From NCBI GenBank assembly GCA_964385045.1, contig CAYLNM010000085.1, positions 1 through 19,223 of the forward strand: 19,223 nt of DNA, written 5' to 3'. The notes beneath the pieces are model-generated. The model saw only the letters and a program-made list of their open reading frames with translations. It had not been told where the DNA came from and made no database searches. A program made the position numbers and the translations under genes. Of this stretch, positions 7,389 through 13,408 are shown in pieces. Within the stretch, counting starts at the first letter, position 1, and each line of letters starts with the position of its first letter. This DNA comes from CAYLNM01 sp964385045 (lineage in GTDB: Bacteria > Planctomycetota > Phycisphaerae > Phycisphaerales > SM1A02).

Positions 7389-8468
7389 CGGTCCCCCCGC
7401 CTCGCGGACGCCGAGCGCCGCCCCATCCGCCACGCCCCCGCTCCGCTCTCGAGCCTGCGGCCGCAGTCGGAGGTCTTCCGCACCGGCATCAAGGCGATCG
7501 ACCTGCTGGTGCCGCTCGAGCGCGGGGCCAAGGCGGGTCTCTTCGGCGGGGCCGGGGTCGGCAAGACGGTCCTCGTCACCGAGCTGATCCACAACGTGGT
7601 CGAGCGGCACGAGGGGATCAGCCTCTTCTGCGGGATCGGCGAGCGCTGCCGCGAGGCCGAGGAGCTGCGCCGCCAGGTGGAGGAGGCGGGCGTCCTCGAC
7701 CGCACCGCCCTCGTCTTCGGCCAGATGAACGAGCCGCCCGGGGCCCGGCTCCGGGTGGGGCTGACCGCGATGACGATGGCCGAGCACTTCCGCGACCGGC
7801 AGCGCCGCGACGTGCTGCTGCTGATCGACAACATCTTCCGCTTCATCCAGGCCGGGGCCGAGGTCTCGGGCCTGATGGGCCGGCTGCCGTCGCGGCTCGG
7901 CTACCAGCCGACCCTCGCCACCGAGCTCGCCGAGCTCGAGGAGCGGATCGCCACCACCGAGGCGGCCGCGATCACCTCGGTGCAGGCGGTCTACGTCCCG
8001 GCCGACGACTTCACCGACCCCGCGGCGGTCCACGCCTTCGGCCACCTGTCGGCGTCCGTGGTGCTGTCCCGCAGGCGGGCGAGCGAGGGGCTGTACCCGG
8101 CGATCGACCCGCTGCAGTCCAGCTCGAACCTGCTCGTCCCGCACGTGGTGGGCGAGCGGCACGAACGAGTCGCCCGCGACGTCCGGGCCACGCTGTCGAA
8201 GTACGACGAGCTCAAGGACCTCATCGCGATGCTCGGGCTCGAGGAGCTCTCGGCCGACGACCGCCGCACCGTCTCGCGGGCCCGGCGGCTCGAGCGCTTC
8301 CTCACCCAGCCCTTCTTCACCACCGAGGCGTTCACGGGGCAGGCCGGCCGGGCGGTCGAGCTCGAGGACGCGATCGAGGGCTGCGCCCGGATCCTCGCCG
8401 ACGAGCTCGAGGACGTGCCCGAGCGCGAGCTCTACATGATCGGCTCCATCGACGAGGTGGGCTCGTGA
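7389..8468 (+). CDS. atpD: N-type ATPase F1 beta subunit, 5' end lost in gap
   Basis: The catalytic subunit of the N1 head, missing roughly its first 95-100 residues (Walker Lys is residue 59 here against 155 in E. coli). The 359 visible residues include Walker A GGAGVGKT (53-60), GIGERCREAEELRRQ with the catalytic Glu, FGQMNEPPGARLRVGL, Walker B DVLLLIDNIFRF, SVQAVYVPADD, SASVVLSRRRASEGLYPAID and an EELSADD version of the DELSEED lever. GERCRE in place of the GERTRE of ordinary F-type beta is, from memory, typical of N-ATPases. The stop TGA shares its last base with the ATG of atpC. It heads the nine-gene ATPase operon; in the N-ATPase family atpD comes first, unlike the atpIBEFHAGDC order of F-ATPases. 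Function is firm, the N-terminus unseen. Confidence 0.96.
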   Translation, partial: RSPRLADAERRPIRHAPAPLSSLRPQSEVFRTGIKAIDLLVPLERGAKAGLFGGAGVGKTVLVTELIHNVVERHEGISLFCGIGERCREAEELRRQVEEAGVLDRTALVFGQMNEPPGARLRVGLTAMTMAEHFRDRQRRDVLLLIDNIFRFIQAGAEVSGLMGRLPSRLGYQPTLATELAELEERIATTEAAAITSVQAVYVPADDFTDPAAVHAFGHLSASVVLSRRRASEGLYPAIDPLQSSSNLLVPHVVGERHERVARDVRATLSKYDELKDLIAMLGLEELSADDRRTVSRARRLERFLTQPFFTTEAFTGQAGRAVELEDAIEGCARILADELEDVPERELYMIGSIDEVGS

Positions 8469-8866
8469 TGCGGGTGCGCGTGCAGGCTCCGGACCGAACC
8501 CTGCTCGAGCAGGAGGCCGACCGCGTCGTCGTGGAGTCGGTGGCGGGATCGTTCTGCCTCGAGCCGCGGCACGTCGACTACGCCGCCGGCATCGTGGACG
8601 GCATCCTCACCGTGGGCCGCGGGGGCGAGGAGCGGTTCCTCGGCACCGGCGAGGGCGTGCTCGTGAAGGTCGGCGACGAGGTGCTGGTGTCGGTGCGCGA
8701 CGCCGTGACCGACGCCCCGCTGGGGCGGCTCCGGGAGGCGGTCGAGCGCCGCGCCCGCGATCGGGGCGGCCGGGCCGACGCGATGCGCCGCGCCGCGGAT
8801 CGCCTCGAGTCGGCGCTCGTCCAGCGGTTCGCCGAGCTCGCCGACGAGCGGGGAGGCCGCGCGTGA
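8468..8866 (+). CDS. atpC: N-type ATPase epsilon subunit
   Basis: The 132-residue central-stalk epsilon subunit, which contacts gamma and the c-ring and can brake ATP hydrolysis. The N-terminal beta-barrel (about 1-85) contains VVVESVAGSFCLEPRHVDYA, equivalent to the LPGH region of F-type epsilon, and GILTVGRGGEERF. The C-terminal part (about 86-132) is Arg/Ala-rich and helical, including RRAADRLESALVQRFAEL. The barrel is divergent from ordinary F-type epsilon, as expected for the alternate family. GAGGTGG lies 7 nt before the ATG. The start overlaps the atpD stop by one base and the stop overlaps the GTG of atpQ by four, so translation is coupled on both sides. Confidence 0.92.
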   Translation: MRVRVQAPDRTLLEQEADRVVVESVAGSFCLEPRHVDYAAGIVDGILTVGRGGEERFLGTGEGVLVKVGDEVLVSVRDAVTDAPLGRLREAVERRARDRGGRADAMRRAADRLESALVQRFAELADERGGRA

Positions 8867-9195
8867 GCCCCCGCCGCGCCGAGTCCGGCCCGCCGGCCGC
8901 CGACCGCGTCGGGGCGAGCGAGCGCCGAAAGCTGCGGGCCCGCGCGGGCCGCGGCGAGCCGCTGTGGTTCGGCCTCGGCATGTTCGGCCTCGTCGGCTGG
9001 GCGGTCGCGATCCCGATGCTCGTGGGTCTGGCCGCCGGGGTGGCGATCGACGCCGCCCGTCCCGAGCCGCCCTCGTGGACGCTCATGCTGCTGCTGCTCG
9101 GCGTCGCGCTGGGCTGCCTGAACGCCTGGTACTGGGTCGGTCGCCAGCGGCGCGAGATCGAGCGCGTCCGCCGCGACCCGGAGAAGACGCCGTGA
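8863..9195 (+). CDS. atpQ: N-type ATPase accessory membrane subunit AtpQ (AtpI-like)
   Basis: A 110-residue protein with two transmembrane helices (about 36-63 and 72-92), equivalent to AtpI of F-type operons and named AtpQ in N-ATPases. AtpI-type proteins help c-ring assembly or ion supply. The pattern LWFGLGMFGLVGWAVAIPML followed by LGCLNAWYWVGRQRREIERV is characteristic. The first 33 residues are hydrophilic and basic. It starts with GTG inside a GTGA overlap with the atpC stop; GGGGAGG 6 nt upstream makes this start convincing. Its stop overlaps the GTG of atpR in the same way. Confidence 0.88.
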   Translation: MSPRRAESGPPAADRVGASERRKLRARAGRGEPLWFGLGMFGLVGWAVAIPMLVGLAAGVAIDAARPEPPSWTLMLLLLGVALGCLNAWYWVGRQRREIERVRRDPEKTP

Positions 9196-9533
9196 GTCCG
9201 CCCGACGCCCTCATCGTGGCCTGCCTCGGCGGCGCCGCCTGCGGAGCCGCCAACGCCGCCGGCCTCTGGTGGACGACGCGCCGGATTCCCGGCGCCCGCC
9301 GTCCCGCCAGCCTGCTGCTGGCGAGCTTCCTCGTGCGGGCGCTCGTGACCCTGCCCCCGGTGGTGCTGCTCGGGGCCGGCGAGGTCGACCGGCTGGTGGC
9401 CGCCCTGGCCTCGTTCGTGATCTTCCGGCTGCTGGTGGTCCGGGGACTCACCTCGGCCGCGGCCCGCGCCGCCCACCGCCGCGCGGCCCCCGGCGGCAAG
9501 CCGCCGGCGATGAGCGGCGGCGTGGCCCCGTGA
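9192..9533 (+). CDS. atpR: N-type ATPase membrane subunit AtpR
   Basis: A 113-residue, three-helix membrane protein (about 5-25, 40-61 and 67-84), found only in N-ATPase operons. Arg49 lies inside helix 2 (LLASFLVRALVTLPP) and Arg79 at the end of helix 3 (SFVIFRLLVV). Intramembrane basic residues in AtpR have been proposed to interact with the carboxylates of the c-ring during assembly or operation. The tail (about 88-113) is basic and disordered. It starts with GTG in a GTGA overlap with the atpQ stop, with GGAGA about 7 nt upstream, and ends in another GTGA junction with atpB. Position, size and helix layout make the identity strong despite low inherent conservation. Confidence 0.88.
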   Translation: MSPPDALIVACLGGAACGAANAAGLWWTTRRIPGARRPASLLLASFLVRALVTLPPVVLLGAGEVDRLVAALASFVIFRLLVVRGLTSAAARAAHRRAAPGGKPPAMSGGVAP

Positions 9534-10336
9534 GCGGCACCACGATCAGTCCGGACCAGCTCGTGTGGCTCCAGTGGCGCGGCCTCGAGCTCAGCGCCAC
9601 CATCGCGTACACGTGGATCGCGATCGCGGCGATGACGCTCGGCTCGTGGGCCGTCACCCGCCGCCTCGCCACGGGTCCCGACGTCCCCCGCTGGCAGACC
9701 GCCCTCGAGGTGCTCGTCGAGGGCATGCGCGATCAGATGCGGCAGATCGCGGGCCGCGACCCCGGCCGGTACCTGCCCTTCGTCGGGACGATCTTCCTCT
9801 TCATCCTCGTCTGCAACGTGCTCATGGTCGTGCCGGGCTGGATCCCGCCCACGGCCTCGCTCTCGACCACCGCCGCCCTCGCCCTGCTCGTGCTCGTCGC
9901 GGTGCCGGCCTACGGCGTGGCCGAGCGCGGACCCCTGAACTACCTCAAGCGGTACGTCCGGCCGACCTGGCTCATGCTGCCCTTCAACCTGATCAGCGAG
10001 CTCTCGCGCACCCTCGCCCTCGCCGTCCGCCTCTTCGGCAACGTGATGAGCGGCACCAAGATCGTGGCGATCCTGCTCGCGATCGCCCCCCTGCTGTTCC
10101 CCGTGCTCATGCAGCTGCTCGGCCTGCTCACCGGCGTGGTGCAGGCCTACATCTTCGCCGTCCTCGCGATGGTCTACATCGCGTCGGCGAGCCGCCCGCG
10201 GGACGAGGCCGCCGATCCCGGGGGCGACGACGGCGACGCGCCCGCCCGGGCGGCCTCCGCCCGCGACCGGCGCCGCGACCACGCCCGCGACCACGCCCCC
10301 ACTCACGACCGAGAGGAGTCGCCCGCCCATGGATGA
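9530..10336 (+). CDS. atpB: N-type ATPase Fo subunit a
   Basis: The ion-channel subunit of the membrane sector, 268 residues. It has about five transmembrane segments and the essential stator arginine at Arg167 in LALAVRLFGNVMSGTKIVA, matching the Arg210 region of E. coli subunit a. Other family stretches are FVGTIFLFILVCNVLMVVPG and GVVQAYIFAVLAMVYIASAS. Unusually, 45 residues follow the last helix (224-268). They are Asp/Arg/His-rich with RDRRRDHARDHAP and look disordered and cytoplasmic. The GTG start overlaps the atpR stop (GTGA), and an upstream ATG in the same frame belongs to a shadow of atpR. Its last 8 nt overlap the start of atpE. Confidence 0.95.
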   Translation: MSGTTISPDQLVWLQWRGLELSATIAYTWIAIAAMTLGSWAVTRRLATGPDVPRWQTALEVLVEGMRDQMRQIAGRDPGRYLPFVGTIFLFILVCNVLMVVPGWIPPTASLSTTAALALLVLVAVPAYGVAERGPLNYLKRYVRPTWLMLPFNLISELSRTLALAVRLFGNVMSGTKIVAILLAIAPLLFPVLMQLLGLLTGVVQAYIFAVLAMVYIASASRPRDEAADPGGDDGDAPARAASARDRRRDHARDHAPTHDREESPAHG

Positions 10337-10619
10337 CGCGACCATCGTCGCCATCGTCTCGATCGCCACCGCCGGCCTCACCATCGCCATCGGCTCGATC
10401 GGCCCCGCCCTCGGCGAGGCCCGGGCGGCGGCGGAGGCCCTGCGGTCGATCGCCCAGCAGCCCGACGAGGCGGACACGATCACGCGCACGCTCTTCGTCA
10501 GCCTCGCGATGATCGAGTCCACCGCGATCTACTGCCTGGTGGTCGCCATGATCATCGTGTTCACCAACCCGTTCTGGAACCAGGTGACCGGCGGCGGCGG
10601 AGCCGGGGCGGGGGGCTGA
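10329..10619 (+). CDS. atpE: N-type ATPase c-ring subunit
   Basis: The 96-residue rotor-ring proteolipid, with two transmembrane helices (about 6-29 and 54-78) joined by the polar loop RSIAQQPDEAD with its conserved Arg-Gln-Gln-Pro feature. The ion-binding carboxylate is Glu63 in AMIESTAIYCLVV, so E63-S64-T65-x-x-Y68 reproduces the helix-2 ligands of Na+-binding c subunits. The helix-1 ligand position, 33 residues earlier, is Glu30 where Ilyobacter has Gln32. Helix 1 reads S-I-G-P-A-L-G-E, losing two glycines of the GxGxGxG packing motif. AGGAG lies about 10 nt upstream. It is 3 nt from atpF. A Gly-rich tail ends the protein. Confidence 0.96.
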   Translation: MDDATIVAIVSIATAGLTIAIGSIGPALGEARAAAEALRSIAQQPDEADTITRTLFVSLAMIESTAIYCLVVAMIIVFTNPFWNQVTGGGGAGAGG

Positions 10620-10622
10620 GGC

Positions 10623-11624
10623 GTGCCCATCGACTGGCTGACGGTCGCCGCCCAGGCGATCAACTTCATCGTCCTCGTGCTGCTGCTGCGGCACTTCCTC
10701 TACCGGCCGATCGTCCGCGCGATGGACCGGCGACAGGAACGGGTCGCGGACCGCCTGCACGCGGCCGAGCAGGAGCGCGAGGCGGCGGAGGACGAGCGGC
10801 GGCGGCTCGCCGAGGAACGGGCCGAGCTCGAGGACCGGCGCGACGAGGTGCTGCGGGAGGCCCGTGCGCAGGCCGAGGACGATCGGCGGCGGACGCTGCG
10901 GGAGGCCCGCGAGGAGGCCCGCCGGCGCGAGCGGTCGTGGGCCCGCGAGCTCGAGCGACGCGGCGAGCAGGTGGCCCGCGACGTGGTGGAGACGATGGGC
11001 GCCCACGTGGCCGAGGCGATGCGGCGCGGCTTCGACGAGCTGGCGGGGGCCGACCTGCGGGCGGCCGCGACCGACCGCTTCCTCGAGCGCCTCGCCGCGC
11101 TCGAGGGCGAGGAGCGGGAGCGGCTCGCCGAGGCGATGCGCGGCGCGGACGTCGAGGTCCGGGTGGCGGCCGAGCCGTCGGACGAGGAGCGCGAGGAGCT
11201 CGTCGCCGCGCTCGAGGGCCTCGGGGCCGAGGCGGGACGGATCTCGTTCCGCGACGACGCCGGGCTGATCGCGGGCGTGGAGGCGCGGGCCGGCGGACGG
11301 CGCGTGGCGTGGTCCCTCCGCCGGTACGTCGACGAGCTCGAGCGGGCCATGCACGGCGTGATGGACGAGGCGGCGCGGGCCACCGACCCGCCGCCGGAGG
11401 AGGGTCGGGACGCCGGGTCGGCCGGGGACGCCGCCGGCTCCACGGAGACGCCCGACGAGGCGGAGGACGCCGAGCGCGGCGCCGGGGCGGCGTCGGGCGA
11501 CGATCACGATCGTGACGGCGCCGGCGACCGCGACCACGACGGCGACGGCCGCGGCGGTCGCCACGGACGGCGCTCGGCCCCCGGTGACGCCGGCCGCCGC
11601 GAGGAGGCCTCCCATGCCTCCTGA
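10623..11624 (+). CDS. atpF: N-type ATPase b subunit fused to a delta-like domain
   Basis: A 333-residue peripheral-stalk protein. One N-terminal transmembrane helix (about 8-27, AAQAINFIVLVLLLRHFLY) is followed by YRPIVRAMDRRQERV and a long Arg/Glu/Ala coiled coil (about 32-165). Residues about 175-245 resemble the C-terminal domain of the delta subunit: DVEVRVAAEPSDEE, then DDAGLIAGVEARAGGRRVAW and SLRRYVDEL. N-ATPases lack a separate atpH, and this fusion supplies that contact to F1. The last 85 residues (about 250-333) are an added Asp/Gly/Glu tail rich in HDRDG-type repeats, not part of the family core. The start is GTG at 10623, with a G-rich site (GGGGG) 7 nt upstream. Its end overlaps atpA by 11 nt. 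Confidence 0.93.
   Translation: MPIDWLTVAAQAINFIVLVLLLRHFLYRPIVRAMDRRQERVADRLHAAEQEREAAEDERRRLAEERAELEDRRDEVLREARAQAEDDRRRTLREAREEARRRERSWARELERRGEQVARDVVETMGAHVAEAMRRGFDELAGADLRAAATDRFLERLAALEGEERERLAEAMRGADVEVRVAAEPSDEEREELVAALEGLGAEAGRISFRDDAGLIAGVEARAGGRRVAWSLRRYVDELERAMHGVMDEAARATDPPPEEGRDAGSAGDAAGSTETPDEAEDAERGAGAASGDDHDRDGAGDRDHDGDGRGGRHGRRSAPGDAGRREEASHAS
11601..11607 (+). promoter_or_regulatory. Ribosome-binding site fixing the atpA start
   Basis: GAGGAGG stands 6 nt before the ATG at 11614. It supports this start over the in-frame ATG at 11512, which would add 34 Ala/Thr-rich residues read through the atpF tail. Confidence 0.8.
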
Positions 11625-13407
11625 GCTCGCCGCGCCCGATCCCCTGTCGGCGGTGCACGCGTGGGCCGAGGCCGCGGGCCGCCGCCTGCGCGAGCCGGGA
11701 CCGGGGCTCCGCGTCGAGGAGCACGGATCCGTGGTCGCGGTCGGCGAGAGCATCGCGACGCTCGAGGGCCTGCCCGACGTCCGCTCGGAGGAGCTCGTGG
11801 AGCTCGGCCGCGGCGTGCCCGCCCTCGCCCTCGACCTCCGGGAGGACCGCGTGGGCGTGGCCCTGCTCGGCGAGCGCGGCGACCTCGCCCCCGGCGACGA
11901 GGCGCGGCGGACCGGGCGCGTCCTCGACGTGCCGGTGGGCGAGGAGCTCCTCGGCCGCGTCATCGACCCGCTCGGCCGGCCCCGCGACGACCGCCCCGCC
12001 CCGCGGCCGGGCGAGCGCCGGGCGATCGAGCAGGAGGCGCCCGCGATCATGGACCGGGCCCCGGTCACGGTGCCGCTCATGACGGGACTGAAGGTGGTGG
12101 ACGCCCTGGTCCCGATCGGACGCGGCCAGCGCCAGCTGCTCGTGGGCGATCGCCAGACGGGCAAGACCGCGATCGCGATCGACGCGATCATCAACCAGCG
12201 GGACACCGGGGTCCGCTGCGTGTACTGCGCGATCGGCCAGCGGGCGTCGGCGACGGCCGGGGTCGTCCGCGACCTCCGCACGCGCTCGGGGCTCGATCAC
12301 GTCGCGGTGGTCGCGACGTCCGAGGAGGATCCGCCCGGCCTCCGCTACGCCGCCCCGTACGCGGCGATGGCGATCGCCGAGTGGTTCATGCACCGCGGCG
12401 AGGACGCGCTGCTCGTCCTCGACGACATGACCCGTCACGCCCGCGCGTGGCGCGAGCTCTCGCTGCTGCTGCGGCGGCCGCCGGGGCGCGAGGCGTATCC
12501 CGGCGACGTCTTCCACGTGCACGCCCGGCTGCTCGAGCGGTCGACCCACCTCCGGGACGAGCTCGGCGGCGGCTCGCTCACCGCCCTGCCGGTCGTCCAG
12601 ACCGAGGCCCAGGACGTCTCCGCGTACATCCCGACCAACCTGATCTCGATCACCGACGGACAGGTCCTGCTCTCGCCCCGGCTGTTCCGGGAGGGCGTGC
12701 TGCCCGCGGTGGACGTGGGCCGCTCGGTCTCGCGGGTGGGCGGCAAGACGCAGTTCCCCGCCTACCGCGACGTCGCCGGCGACCTGCGGCTGGCCTACTC
12801 GCAGTTCGAGGAGCTCGAGTCCTTCTCCCGCTTCGCCTCGCGGCTCGACGAGGAGACCCGGGCCACGCTCGAGCACGGCCGGCGCGTGCGCGCGATCCTC
12901 GAGCAGCGGCAGTACGACCCCATGCCGGTGCTCGAGCAGCTGGCCCTGCTGCTCGCGGTGTCCGAGGGGCTGATGGACGAGCAGCCGGTCGAGTCGGTCG
13001 ACCGCCTCGCGGAGGGCATCCGCGCCCGGGTCCGGGAGCGGCACCGCGAGATCGGCGAGCGCATCGAGGCGGGCGAGGATCTGCGCGACCAGGACCGCGA
13101 GGCGCTGCTCGACGCGGCCCGGGCGGTGATCGCGAAGGGCCACGAGGACGACGGGCACGGCGAGCACGGCGAGCACGGCGCGGACGGCGGGGACGGCGGG
13201 CACGAGGGGGCCCGCCAGGATCGCGGGGACGCCGGCCCCCGCCGGGACCGGAGGACCCGCCGGGACGCCGAGGACCGCGGAGACGGGCGAAACCGCCGGG
13301 ACGCCGAGGACCGCGGGCCCGCTACCGCCCGCGGGAGGGACGCGGGCGGCCGCACCGGGGACGCAGGCGGCCGCGGCGAGGACGACGCCGTCGAGGGGGG
13401 AGGCTGA
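11614..13407 (+). CDS. atpA: N-type ATPase F1 alpha subunit
   Basis: The non-catalytic nucleotide-binding subunit of N1, 597 residues. The core has the N-terminal barrel (about 30-100), Walker A GDRQTGKT (178-185), YCAIGQRASATAGVVRDL, DDMTRHARAWRELSLLLRRP, TNLISITDGQVLL and the arginine-finger motif SVSRVGGKTQFP with Arg374. The C-terminal helical domain follows to about 509. Then come about 88 extra residues: a His/Gly/Asp stretch (DDGHGEHGEHGADGGDGG) and an Arg/Asp-rich stretch with repeated RRDAEDRGD units. That tail is absent from normal alpha subunits of about 500-510 residues, and its DNA contains direct repeats. It overlaps atpF by 11 nt and ends 1 nt before atpG. Confidence 0.95.
   Translation: MPPELAAPDPLSAVHAWAEAAGRRLREPGPGLRVEEHGSVVAVGESIATLEGLPDVRSEELVELGRGVPALALDLREDRVGVALLGERGDLAPGDEARRTGRVLDVPVGEELLGRVIDPLGRPRDDRPAPRPGERRAIEQEAPAIMDRAPVTVPLMTGLKVVDALVPIGRGQRQLLVGDRQTGKTAIAIDAIINQRDTGVRCVYCAIGQRASATAGVVRDLRTRSGLDHVAVVATSEEDPPGLRYAAPYAAMAIAEWFMHRGEDALLVLDDMTRHARAWRELSLLLRRPPGREAYPGDVFHVHARLLERSTHLRDELGGGSLTALPVVQTEAQDVSAYIPTNLISITDGQVLLSPRLFREGVLPAVDVGRSVSRVGGKTQFPAYRDVAGDLRLAYSQFEELESFSRFASRLDEETRATLEHGRRVRAILEQRQYDPMPVLEQLALLLAVSEGLMDEQPVESVDRLAEGIRARVRERHREIGERIEAGEDLRDQDREALLDAARAVIAKGHEDDGHGEHGEHGADGGDGGHEGARQDRGDAGPRRDRRTRRDAEDRGDGRNRRDAEDRGPATARGRDAGGRTGDAGGRGEDDAVEGGG
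13257..13316 (+). repeat. 24-bp direct repeat inside the atpA tail
   Basis: Two identical copies (13257-13280 and 13293-13316) share the core GGGACGCCGAGGACCGCGG, offset by 36 bp, and so keep frame. They encode the repeated RRDAEDRG of the alpha-subunit tail. Shorter GAGCACGGC units repeat nearby at about 13160-13177. In-frame duplication explains how the tail could grow. Confidence 0.8.
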
Positions 13408-13408
13408 C

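Noticed and set aside
4620..8162. Very long minus-strand open frame (1180 codons)
   Set aside because: It is the antisense shadow of ppsA and atpD, with His/Arg/Pro-rich composition and no domain, and it also crosses the gap.
4377..8468. One 1363-residue open frame joining PEP synthase and ATPase beta
   Set aside because: It runs through the 100-N gap, and both proteins are incomplete exactly there; the upstream part is also read in a frame starting inside the lipoprotein gene.
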